From positions 62,001 to 126,000 of the forward strand of contig JABANP010000036.1 in assembly GCA_013115135.1 (NCBI GenBank): a stretch of DNA of 64,000 nucleotides, in the 5' to 3' direction. The first letter of the stretch is position 1. Every line of letters begins with the position of its first letter. Below are positions 1 through 10,540 of this stretch, one piece after another. The notes beneath the pieces were generated by a model, which worked only from the letters and a program-made list of their open reading frames with translations, was not told where the DNA came from and ran no database searches. The stretch comes from Perkinsus olseni. Its lineage: Eukaryota > Perkinsozoa > Perkinsida > Perkinsidae. A program made the translations under genes and the position numbers.

Positions 1-516
1 AGGGTAAATCAGGAGCCACAGCAGAAGGACCTTAAAGAGAAGTCTTATGACAACCACACCAGCAGAAGTGCACGAAAAATTGCATGAAAAGTGACGCCTT
101 GACAAGAAGGGGGTCCTTGTCACGACTGGGCTTCGACCTTAGATACGACGGTCCTATGACGACCTTCTCCAACTGGGGAACTCAACAGCACTGTTTAGAA
201 AAGGACACAATACTCACGAGCCGATGGGCATCTAAGCTTTTGTTGAAGACTCGATAGCAGTAGTCGTAGTGGTTGTTATGATGATGATCGCCTAACGTCA
301 ATAATATGTACCGAATAGCGGCAACATACAGCATTAATTAGGGACGACAATAGTAACCAACGGTGATGATGATGATGACGACGAGAAGGATCTACGACGA
401 CCCTCCTTGCAGTACACAGTCATAGGAGGAGAAGGACGGATAAAAAGAATAGAGGATACAGTCTTAGGCGGGAGGAGAACAATAGACGTTGTAAAAGACT
501 ACTGCTGCTAAGTAGC
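1..516. other. non-coding flank with GAT-rich stretches
   Basis: I see no convincing coding segment here. The stretch has short GAT/ATG-rich runs (around 280-290 and 364-382) and stops in all frames. It lies downstream of the minus-strand Cdc14 gene and may hold its 3' untranslated region. A further open frame at 517-732 on the minus strand could be a last Cdc14 exon but has no family match. Confidence 0.5.
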
Positions 517-682
517 CTAGTACTCGTCGACAGTACTCGCTTCACTGACGCGAATGCTGCTTGGGGTATTATCCAAGAGGCACGATCGTTTAGCAGGAGG
601 AACTGTCAAGGCCTGGACCTTAGCCGCAGGTGGCTTGATGTCATCAGTCGAGTAGGTCTTGCGCTTAGGCGAGGGAGTCGGT

Positions 683-2561
683 TTAGCCACCCCTTGCTGC
701 TGCGGCCTCGCACCGTGGCCTGAAGTTATCAAACACTATTGCCCATCCACAAAATAATTCCTCAGGGCGTTCCGAACAAGTCTTTAGAGGTGTTCTAATA
801 GCCGCGTTCAATTCCCTGCACGCTCCAAGTGACATCAAATGCCTACGTTTGGACAGCGCTTTCTTGAACTCTTCGACAGCCTCGTCAAGCTCCTTCGACC
901 CTTTGATCTCGCATCCACCGCGCACGTACTCAGCCTGCTGAATACTCGTCAGGCTGCCCGGCCGCACAATACGTAGCCAGCCATGCAAGGCTCCGTACTC
1001 TCCCTCGGGCCTGAGCGATGATACAGCTCCCAACAGCAGCAGCCGGCGCAGCCTCGCCTGTTACCAGTCGAGAGCGTGGACGATGGCATGGGCAATAAGG
1101 ACAAGCGTCCGACCAAGGCCAGCATGGCAATGCAGAGCAATGGCCGCGTCAGGACGCTTCTTCAACACCTAAGCCCTCTGGCGTCTCGCAGCCAGCGGTT
1201 ATGCTGGCCTTTACCTCCGTCATAGCTTTATATGCAGTAGTCAGAATATCTGCGCTCGGTATGCCTCCGTCCCCCAAGGGAATGTCCGTATGCTCAATGG
1301 ACTCAGGCAAGATCGCATCAGGGTCGTACCACCCTGAAGGAACGCCAAAAATCGTCTAGCTACAGGGCGCCAGACCGACGCCATCACCCTGGCTCCTAAC
1401 CCATGCTATTACGCGTCTCATCGTTCCTCTCGAGCATCTGATTGATCCTCAGTATAAGGCCAACCTTGAGCTCCTGCAGCTTCGCCACCAGACTAACATC
1501 ACTGGATTCTTCCGCCCGTGGCAGCGTAGTAGGAGTCGTTGGCACTGCCAATCTAGGCTCTAGCATCACATCCGAGTCGACATCTGGGAAAAGAGTGGTA
1601 CGACCTAAAACAGTCCGCAGCAATCCAGCTTACCAGATCTACTAATTAGACTGGTCCTGCTGAATCCATCATCAATGGTGACAGGATCCGGCATCGCCAG
1701 GAAGAGCCCCGGTACCACCCATGTCGCGCTGTACTTCAATCTCAATGACCGCCACTGCGCCACGTCCGGGTACCACCCCATTCGTCGCGCAATGAGCAGC
1801 CCGCGAGCGCAATCGATCGGCTTCAACGCCGCAGCTTTCGGAGTAGATACGTACACAAACGGGTTGGGGAAATCGGCTATGCCAGCAGCAGAAAACTTCT
1901 CGCAGGTCTCCTCGCAGGAATACCCTCTCCTCAAAACCAGATAGCACATGAGCATCGTAACAGCATTGGAAGCCGCCGCCACGAAAGGGGAGGAAATCAT
2001 AACGAGAACCTTGCTAGCCTCGGCAGCCGACTCCAACTCCGCTTCAATACTGTCACAAAACCGATACACCTGCAGCGAAGCTATCCAAAACTGCCGAGGG
2101 CGACGAGCAACTCTACTACCTGCCAAAAGCTCATCGGTCCGAAGTGCCTGTTGCTGGCGACACCCTGGTGGACGTAAATAGCACAGTTCAGCGCCGTATC
2201 ATTTTCCGCACAATAAAGGAGCGTCTCGCTACCCACGTTGGTCTCAATGAACTCCTTCGCATCCGCTGTCGGCTGGACCGATCCTAATAGACAAAGCCCT
2301 ACTCGGACGACACATGTGAGGAGCCAACCTGGTGACTGATGCCTGTGCATCTTCTTCACAGTTTTCGTGTACTCTCTATGGCAGTTTAGGCCGTCAGCAC
2401 AGGTTTTGCAGGTAGTAGGGACGTTGCCGATCTGCGAACAGCAACTGATGGGCCACACAACCAGCCGGGGAATGACCTCCTACCCAACAGAACCTCTCCG
2501 GCACGATCCAAATGATTTGAGGTTTCTCATTCTCCGAGGCACTACTGGTGACTGAGCTCAT
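683..2561 (-). CDS. CDC14: Cdc14-type dual-specificity protein phosphatase
   Basis: Cdc14 phosphatases remove phosphate from Cdk sites and control mitotic exit, cytokinesis and, in several protists, flagella or cilia. Both halves of the family are visible. The N-terminal domain carries FGPMSFWQVYRFC, like the family's FGPLNLAxVYRFC. The catalytic domain carries the P-loop HCHAGLGRT (C-x5-R, about 1105-1135), then WLRIVRPGS and an IQQ motif, matching the family's WIRICRPGS and PQQ. Five GT-AG introns join these parts in frame: 2070-2119 (50 nt, phase 0), 1605-1633 (29 nt, phase 1), 1334-1400 (67 nt), 1169-1214 (46 nt) and 1011-1064 (54 nt). The first exon is less sure: an ATG at 2561 starts a segment with VPERFCWVG, like the family's RLYFAS, and would need a long intron to about 2296; an ATG at 2351 is the alternative. 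The C-terminus may end at 683 or splice to an exon ending at 517. Confidence 0.88.
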
Positions 2562-3112
2562 GATGTTGTATACAAACAGGAAACGAGGGAGGAGGGGGAG
2601 GACGTGGAGCAATCACCAAGGTTGGTGCAAACAAACACTGCAGAGAGGGATTCCATTCCTGTAGTTGATGATCAACAACAATGGACGATCCCCGCATGAC
2701 CGACTTGACAGTGATTACAGAAAGTCTCCTCATCAGCATTCTTCCAAAAGACATCTGTCTTTGTCGCCAATGCTCGCTTCTGCATTCGGCCAGAGGGCTC
2801 CCTTCAACTTACTATCAACAGTGTTAGAATAGAGCCGGCGATCACTAAGATATATAGGGTATAAGCATGGCATCGTGAATCGGTCGGTCGAGAATTAAGC
2901 ACACAAGAAGCCCACAATAAGCACAATTCGGAAACTGCGGAAACTTGGGAGCAGTGCGGGTGACGCTCCGTCGAAAGAGCGTCGACCCACGCAATTGAAC
3001 TATGATAGAATGAGGGTATCTAAGCTACAGATGCTGCGAAAGGAACAGTTTTGACTCAATCTAGATCAGCCACCTTGGTACCTGCCAATACCATAACTCG
3101 AGCTATTCATCA
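2562..3112. other. intergenic spacer
   Basis: This spacer separates the Cdc14 gene (transcribed leftward) from the stop of the next minus-strand gene. No exon with family similarity was recognised. It would hold the Cdc14 promoter on its left and the 3' region of the next gene on its right. Confidence 0.5.
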
Positions 3113-5544
3113 TCATGCCCATGTATTACCCTTGGCACCTTCTGAAGACATCGCCGCGCTCGTACTCATCTTCAGAAGACCAACTCCTTTATCAGAGAAC
3201 ATACGGTCGTCGTCTATAGCGTCCAACAACTCCTCGAGGCTCAGACAGGCTACAGGGCGCTGCTGAAGGTCCGGTCGAGGGAATAGAACCTGTGCCAGAG
3301 CTCGTTACCCAAAACGCAGGCCGATCAGGCTAACAGCAGTGACTCATTGAACAGACAGAACGCGCAAATAAAAATAGAATACCACAATCATTGCGCAGGG
3401 GGCATGATTTGTTTGCATGCCACACAGCAGCCGAGCCTTATAGCGAATTCCCTCTCGGCAATCCACTGCTAACCACAGAGCAGGAATCTCATCGCCACCT
3501 AAACCACTCGGACTGAGCCCGGTCCCGTCCCGAGGACCCACGAATGCTCCGAACAGCCCATCAAGGGACTCCTCTATACGGAAATCCTTCCACTTCGATC
3601 GCCTGTAGATGGTGATCGCCCCAGCAACCCTCATTATTACATATACAATATCACAGTTCTTGCATCTCTCAGACTGGATCAGCGGCGAGTCGGCAGCTGC
3701 TGCCATGTAACTGAACAGTGTCATCTTATCGACACGAGGGTAAAACAAGGTGGACAGGAATCATACTCAGAGCGGTCGAGAGGACGAGCGGCGAAACCCA
3801 TCATGCGAGAGTCAAACCGTTCAATGGCTGCTGGAGGTTGCAATGCTTACACAAATTGCAATTCCTTCCTCTTATCAAACTTTCCATTGTCAATAGCATC
3901 CGAGATGGGCTTCATTAGTTTCGCAGCGTTCTTCATGGCTGCGGAGGAACAGAGTTCGCGTTGACAGGAAGGGCAGCGGCCACTAGTACATTTAGTAATA
4001 ACAACAACTACTCCACTCTTGTCATCGCTAGCCTGCAACAGCCGCACCGTCAAGCCCTCTTCATTGGTGCCTGCGGAACACGTTCCAATATTCAGTCCAC
4101 AGAGCACAGCTACTCACCTTCAAGGCGGTCACTAAGGCCGTCGACGAGCTCTATCGGAGCCGATGCACCAAGCGCATCGATTCCCTCCGGTCCCGCCTTT
4201 ATCATCTTGACGATCTCCAACTGCTGTGTGCGCTCCAACCGAGTCCGTTCCTTGGCAAAGGCCTTGTCCTCAGTCATGTACCTGATTGATTACACTCATA
4301 CCACAACTTTCGCAATCAACACGATAACCCACGTGGCAACAGCACTGTGTAAAATAGCCTTGTTCACAACGATGTCGGCGTATCGTGCCACAACAGCAGC
4401 CTCGGCTGAGTCGTTAGCCACCTGTAGCGCCGCGCCGAGTTCAGCCTGGTCAGCCTGAAGGAACAGCACTTGACTTCCTCTATCTCGGCTTTCTATTACA
4501 TCCACGGGATGAGGATGCTTCTGCCAGAACTCCTTGAGAGTCTTGCGGAATCGGGCGAGCTTCTCCGTATTCACTCCCTCGAGAATCTTCAGACACAAGT
4601 CCACCGTGAGAGCCTTTGGCATCTTGAACCCTGCAAAATTGAGCCAGACCCATAAATCGCACTGAGAAGACCTACCCGTCGACTACTACCTGGAATGATA
4701 GGCATCTTGCCCTTAGTGGCCGAAGCGAACATCGCGTCCATCCCCTTCTCGAACTCCTGTATATGCTGATCGCTCTCGTAGCGCTTCTGAGCAGCCTCTA
4801 CCTCTTCCGCAGTCACCCCGTACCTGTCAATGTCGACAACTTCGACGTCACCAGGAGGAAGTATCTTCGTTACTTCTCGAGAACTTGCTTCTGCGTGTCC
4901 TCCAATTTCTGCTGGATGCCTTGCTGGAGGATCATCTCAGTGAGCTGCTCGTCAGTCATCTGGTTCGACAAGCCCTTCTGGGCCAAGGCGGTCCTCACAC
5001 GCTCTGAAAAAAAACGATACTCTATATGAACCAGAGACAGGGTGCTGATGTGCTCACGTGTCATCTGGGCCATCTCCATAAGAACACCATGCATGTTGAC
5101 GAGGAGATCGTCAGTGATCAGCTTCAACTTGTCGAGGTCCAGGGCGGCCACCTTCTCTTCCTCACCTGATCGACGGTCACCAGCAATGCAAACCATAGAA
5201 ATACGACGAAGCGACCAGCGGTTATTCGGCCATAGAAATTCAGAGTCACTTAGCAAAAGCTCAGGTTGTCGCCCCAAATGTCTGTCCGATTCTGCCTTCC
5301 GAGCACAGGCTCAGACAGCGCCAGTGAATTTAATAACTACGCCCGCCTCCGCGATCGTCCCCCCTCGACCTACTCTTGCGCGCTCGTTGTCGTCGGTTAT
5401 ATAAATAGTAGCCAGCCCCCACTGCTAGTGTACAGGCACTCACCCCAGCGACGACCTGAGACAGGCGAACACGTGATTCCTGACCTTTCTCTACGGTCTT
5501 GCACCCACCTTTGTGGTTTTGGACAAGCCGTGCGACTTGGGCAT
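3113..5544 (-). CDS. uncharacterised multi-exon protein
   Basis: I do not recognise the family. A chain of coding-like exons runs on the minus strand. It starts with an ATG at 5544 (MPKSHGLSKTTKVG), followed by a helical, acidic segment (about 5170-4870), an exon with EEVEAAQKRYESD, and a lysine-rich exon starting MPKALTVDLCLKILEGVN. An exon near 4278-4110 carries MTEDKAFAKERTRLERTQQ and ends at a clear GTGAGT donor. Next comes an exon with a CPSCQREL cysteine pair (about 3960), and one with FGAFVGPRDGTGLSPSG (about 3530). The last exon follows a CACAG acceptor near 3287 and carries RPVACLSLEELLDAIDDD, with a TGA at 3113. The chain is consistent in strand and spacing, but each junction is inferred. 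The charged middle suggests coiled coil. It could in principle be two adjacent genes. Confidence 0.55.
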
Positions 5545-6240
5545 GGCAGTCGCGTCAAAAGCTTCTGAGAACATTATGATAAAGGAACTGGCAATACTAC
5601 TGTAAGAACCATACGCAGCAGTTGGAGAAGACCAAAAACGCAACAAACAGCGATGGGAAGGCGAGGAATGTAAGCTATCCTCTCTCACGAGCCTCTGAAG
5701 AAGCAGCGCTACCTACATTACGCAACAGGGACTGCATACCCTTAGGGCTGAGGCGGCTGAGCTCACGAACCCGACCTCAACATGGTACCACCATTTAGAA
5801 CATGCCATCCGTTAGCACTGGTATCATCTATTCCCGAGTGAGTATGAGAAATACAGTAGCTCCACGTGTTGGTAAAGACAGCTGTTCACGGCAGCAACTA
5901 CGACCCGGTCCTGCGCATGGACCCTACCCAAAATCCAGAGGCCACACGGAAGCGCAAGCTTCTATTCCTTAGCCAAGCGGGCGGTAACGGGGCAACTGGT
6001 CAACCTCTAAATGCGCCTAGCTGCGCAGCCTCCAGTTACTTTCCCTGTCGGCAGAGAGCTCAGAACTCGAGCCTCTACGGGCATAGATGAGCAACCACAC
6101 TGATGCTTAGATACGCAATTTTGGACAAGCGCGCGCCCAGGTAATCGATAACTCGACGACGCGGCGTTGGAATATCGCACAAACTTGAATCCTCCACGGC
6201 ATATCAACTGCCATTCAAGTCCTTTCTCCTTCTATCTGAG
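5545..6240. other. divergent intergenic region
   Basis: This roughly 700-base region lies between divergently transcribed genes and so should carry both promoters. A 74-codon plus-strand frame at 5866-6090 has no recognisable features and no splice context that would tie it to a neighbour. I see no RNA gene. Confidence 0.5.
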
Positions 6241-7452
6241 ATGCTCCTTTCGTCTGTATCAGCATCCCGTGAGGTACCAGCCCTGGACTCGGCCAGGAGC
6301 GTAGCAAGCCCACCCTTGTCGAAAAGAGGCGTGCTCGGGAAGGACGGGGTATGTCTCCGCCGCTCCTCGGAGAGCTCCTACCACCTCCTCAGGTCGAGAT
6401 GGCGTTGAAAGAATGGTCGGGCAAGTACCACCGACGCCAAGTCGAAATATCCGAGATTGCTGCTCATGTGGAGATGCTGAAGAAGCAGCGGGACACCCTT
6501 CAAAACGAGGTCAAGCAGCAAGAGAAGGACATAACGTCGTTGGAAGCAGAACTGGCCCAGCAGGCAAGGAAGGAAGTAACGTTATCCAAGCCAATGTACG
6601 TGTATCCGATTAGAGAGACGAACAACTGCCAGCACTCAAGCTTCGATACGAGAACGCATCGAGACTCAAGCACAAGCTCAACCGTGCTGTTGCAGAACAG
6701 CGAGCAGCCAGCCGGGAGCTTCAAATTAGAGGGGCATCCCTTACACGGGACATTGAGAGGAAGCGGAGCGAAGTTTCGTAGGCATAAGTTGGGGGAATAA
6801 TATCGAAGGAGCTGCATTGCACTTCAGGAGTGCTCGGTCAAGGAAAGAATCCATATCGAGGAAGGTCAGGGAGCTGGATGAACGGAGGAAGCTTGCTGAG
6901 AAGCAGAAGGCTCACCGGGAGAGACAGTTAGGGAAGGGACTCGAGAAGTTGAGGAAATCTCAGACTGACATCCTCCTTGCGGAGAGAGAGATTCTCACAT
7001 TGAAAGAAGGTATACCATACCTTTCGCAACTTTGCCGCTAGAATCGCGAATCGTCAGGTATCAATGTCTCCGTACGATCCATCCGAGGTGGCGGTTTATC
7101 GCTTTCATCTCGTGGGGCGTCCTCTGCGGCAGCCTCTCATGCACGACTAGGGACAATGTCCTCCTATAGGTGGGTGCTCGTGATAGCTCGTGCTTCGATA
7201 GATGTAAGAAGCCGCCTTGGTTTTTCTTCAGGTCCGATGACTCTCCGGTGTCAAACGCTCTCTCCTACACGGAGTCGGACACTGTACGGCCGTAAGGTCT
7301 TGTCTCAGTTGAGAAGCGGTGATGCTCAGGTACAAGCTCCTAGGAGTGCCAGGTTGAAGAGGCCGCCGCCGGGGATTATGTCGTTGGTCAACGCTTCGGC
7401 TCCTGCGCCTGCCAACACCCCAGTTGAAGTCATCGACAAGCCTTCAGAGTGA
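6241..7452 (+). CDS. coiled-coil protein, unidentified
   Basis: The start is the ATG at 6241. The first exon ends at GGG before a 44-nt intron with a GTATGT donor and a CCTCAG acceptor, which puts VEMALKEWSGKYHRRQ next in frame. From there the protein is a long, strongly charged helix: KKQRDTLQNEVKQQEKD, then RLKHKLNRAVAEQRAASREL, then REILTLKE near 7000. A serine/glycine-rich segment follows (RGGGLSLSSRGASSAAA). The last exon carries ARLKRPPPGIMSL and ends at a TGA at 7452. The architecture is a coiled-coil rod with a low-complexity tail, as in many cytoskeletal proteins. I found no domain that names it. Internal junctions after 6600 are approximate. Confidence 0.6.
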
Positions 7453-7518
7453 TGCATTTTACCAGCTTTAATGATGTCCATGATTTACCCTTTTGTCGTT
7501 AAGGTGCATACTTGAGTT

Positions 7519-7746
7519 TCAGTAGGGTGGTTCTGCGGGTGAGCGAGGGCCCAGAAAATGAGCATTCTTGTGCTCGGGGTCGTAGGGAGCCGCCAATACT
7601 CTCGCAGAGGCTCGCTCGAGGAGCTTAGCTTTGTCGAAGAATGTGCCATCAGGGCAAGGAGGGCATGGTACGGTAGTCCATGGCGGAACCGGCTGGTGTA
7701 TACTCTGGTATACGCGGTTCAGAACTACCGTCCGTGCCGTCCCCAC
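7519..7746 (-). CDS. possible small protein, 75 codons
   Basis: An uninterrupted frame starts at an ATG (7746) and encodes a cysteine/proline-containing protein (VPCPPCPDGTFFDKAKLLER) ending at a stop at 7519. It would be convergent with the coiled-coil gene that ends at 7452 and divergent from the gene starting at 7809. The composition looks like an ordinary small soluble protein, but I cannot name it. The opposite strand is also open here, so this may be chance. Confidence 0.3.
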   Translation of the reverse strand: MGTARTVVLNRVYQSIHQPVPPWTTVPCPPCPDGTFFDKAKLLERASARVLAAPYDPEHKNAHFLGPRSPAEPPY

Positions 7747-7808
7747 TGACCTTTTGGATTGGGCCCGAGCTGATCACGCGTTGACCAGGCCTTCCCTTTC
7801 GAACGCTA

Positions 7809-8837
7809 TGACAAGTACCCTAACAGAACCACTCAGAACGCTGAAGAAACTGGCGGGCGAATGTTCAGCAGAGATAAAGGACCTTGGTAGATTGAAGGCG
7901 CTGCTGTGGTCTGTCGAGTGAGGTTGGCGGGTTCGTGAGGACCAGGCTGATAGGGGTGGTATCGCTCCGCAGTCTTACCCTGGAGGAACGGTTAGTCATG
8001 CTCGTCCTTCTCTATCAGACTTTGACGGGAATATATACCAACCAGCACTTAATAAGCTCCCTACCCCGGCTGCTAGTCACCCGTCTCGAGTCGTTGTGGT
8101 GGCGTCCGTAATCGCAGGTGGATAAGAATCCGTCATGTTCTCTGTGCTCAGTTATCCGAAGTCCATGGTTGATCTGGGACCGGTACCGCAAGATTCCCTA
8201 CAGATACCCGCCGTAGGTGCACGCGCGAGATGACGTCTTCGTCACCTGTTCCATCAACAGGGACTCCACGTCCGTCATGCCGCCTCCAGCGAGATTGGCT
8301 CTAAAATCCCAAGACCAACCCCAACCGTGGCGTTAGCGGAATCCCATCAGTCAAGCTTAAACGGTAGCCAACGGGCGAAGGGTAGTGCGCTCTTCTCTGG
8401 GAACAATGAAGAGAAACGAGAGCCCGCTGGGAAAAGACGTTGGTGGATCTGCAATAAATCCTTCGATGTTCGCAAGGCTCGACGAAACTCCCGCAGAGAG
8501 TGGCGCTAGGGCGGTACTGGCTAAGTCAGGAGGGATACCACATGCCAAGGAGACTGCAAGCGGCGAATCGCCCGTCACCAGTCGGATGGCAACTGGTGTG
8601 CTGAAGTCCTCAGCTGGATCGGTCGGTCACAGCACCACGACGAGTGCTGTTCTCAAGCGAGTAGTAGGAGCGGAGTCGTCTTCTGAGGATGAGGGAGAAA
8701 CGACTCATGCCGCTACGAAGGGAATCCATGGCCGATCTGCCAAGCCAAAGCCTGCTGGGCTCGAGAAGCTCCTTGGCAGTGTGGCTAGCAGCAAGCCCGT
8801 GGTGATCACTGAAGGGGACGATGAATTTGAGATTTGA
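7809..8837 (+). CDS. uncharacterised protein with acidic C-terminus
   Basis: The family is not recognised. The ATG at 7809 opens a helical N-terminus (LRTLKKLAGECSAEIKDL). An intron with a GTGAGG donor and a CCGCAG acceptor joins it to LTLEERLVMLVLLYQTLTGI. A further intron leads to YPKSMVDLGP, a 34-nt intron (GTACCG to CCGTAG) to VHARDDVFVTCSINRDS, and a 36-nt intron (GTTAGC to GGTAG) to the last exon. That exon is serine-rich and acidic and ends EGDDEFEI at a TGA (8837). Every junction keeps phase, which supports one gene. The helical first half and disordered second half give no function. Confidence 0.55.
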
Positions 8838-8990
8838 CTTGACCAAGTGCGCATGTACTAACCATGCCTGTTGTATTCTCGCTCTTGAGTTCTTCGACCA
8901 CCATCGGGGGATAGTAAGGCCTCTGTGGTGGGGCATGGCGTCTGAGTGTTAGCCAACAAGGGTCGTCGCCGCACGCAGGATATAAGAGGC

Positions 8991-10114
8991 ATGTTTCGCC
9001 TATCTCCTCGACGATGCTTCCTCCACACCCGGCCTGTGGTTCAGCCCAGAGTCAACTTGCCGACCACCAGCGAGTTGCAGGCTATTCAGACAAGTCTCGC
9101 TACTAAGGGGTGAGCTTCTCACTTTCTACTCGCTGTGGGCATAATACTGATTTATTCTTGTCCTCCGTGCGTTCAGGTATGCAACCTTAGGGCAGCTTCT
9201 CTGTCCACAACAAGCTCTGACTCTGGCCGATAAGTTCCCAGTCATATTTCGAGGGGAGTTCGATACTGGAGTGTGGGAAAAAGGCCTTGCCGCACCCTGC
9301 CGGGCAGGTTGAGTGTGTTCTCAGCTTCCCTGACGAATGGCATTGGCGAGAAGGCATATCGAGAGAGTCCGCTCCTCGGGAGATCGTGAACGCGTGGAAG
9401 GCGGATGACACAGTGGCAGGCGTCGTCCTGAGCAGGGAGCTGGGGTCGCTCGTCAAGGCCATCACGGGCTGGGAGTCGGTCAGAGTGGCTCAAGATGACT
9501 TGTGGTGGGCGCTTGTGGCTCACTGTCCGATGCGTCTCGGATGGCAGTGCGTCAGGTGGAAAGCCCCCGCAACAGCCAACAGCGCCACTAAGGGCCACAC
9601 TGATGCGGACTACTTCAATTTTTTCAAAGACAATTCTCTACTCACCCTGTGGATCGCACTCGATCCCGTCGGAGAGGAAAACTCACCGCTGCAGTGCATC
9701 GAGGGCAGCCACCAATGGCCGGTCAGGAAGGACAATGAAGCTACTTTTCATAGAGGCAGTGAGGAGGCTGGATCGATCCTCACAGGCGGCGACGACGTGT
9801 TCGCCACCTGTCCGCACCAGTAGCAGCCTGCCGCAACACACCAACTGATGTTCCAGTGCATGCTCAGGTATGCTGGTCTAGTCCGTAGCGTTTCTGTACC
9901 TAGAGGTGGGTGTTCGTTCCACCTCGGCAACACCTGGCATGGCAGTCCACCTAACAAGGATACCAAGATGCATAGACGGTCTCTCGCCATTCACTACATA
10001 CCGGGTAACAACGCCTTCGATCTGAATGTTAAGACTGGCTACATCTACGGCAAGTACAGGATGTCCGACGACGACAGCACGCTGCATGACTGTTTCTTCC
10101 CGATCGTTGGATAA
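8991..10114 (+). CDS. phytanoyl-CoA dioxygenase family protein
   Basis: This is a predicted Fe(II)/2-oxoglutarate-dependent hydroxylase of the PhyH family. The N-terminus (MFRLSPRRCFLHTRPVVQPR) is basic, lacks acidic residues and looks like a mitochondrial targeting peptide. Family motifs follow in order: FRGEFDTG, PDEWHWREGIS, the iron-binding pair in HTDADYFN, and the distal histidine and 2-oxoglutarate arginine in GNTWHGSPPN...MHRRSLAIHYIP. Introns: about 62 nt after codon 40 (GTGAGC to TTCAG), 37 nt at 9271-9307, and about 77 nt near 9822-9899 (GTAGCA to CCGTAG). All keep the family motifs in frame. The stop is at 10114. The substrate cannot be deduced; many relatives do not act on phytanoyl-CoA. 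Confidence 0.85.
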
Positions 10115-10540
10115 TCTTTGTCTACTCGATAATCCACCAATTCTGCGCAGTCACTCTCGCTTCCTTCTAGCCAGCCTTGTGTTGTACGGTATGAGTGTGT
10201 AGTCGTACCCTCCGATCGCTGATGTCGCAACGCAGGGCTTGATAGAGGTCTGATGCGGTCTTTACTATCGTCGCGACCTGTAATGTGAAGGGGACAGTTG
10301 TCACAATGGACTTAGCTGGTCACAACCTTTCTCTAGACTACCCACCGCTAGAAGCGAGCGGTATGTAGTTTGCCTTCGCCGGAAATTTCTCGGTTTCAGT
10401 GTCAGTATTAGGCGGCGTTCTCTTGTGAATGAAACTGTGGTATACTACGTACTTGGAGGAACCCTCTAGGAAGGTGATAGTGCTCTTGACTGATCTCAAT
10501 TTGCCCAATTTGTGTAGTTTTTTGTCTTGTTTATTTTGAC
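10115..10540. other. intergenic spacer
   Basis: No coding exon was recognised between the dioxygenase stop and the CD36-like start. The last 40 bases before the next ATG are T-rich (runs of T around 10500-10540), as expected for a promoter or acceptor region. Confidence 0.5.

Noticed and set aside
517..732. Minus-strand frame with KPTPSPKRKTYSTDD as a separate gene
   Set aside because: It may be a last exon of Cdc14, but the only splice pair found is 17 nt, and there is no similarity. It was not called.
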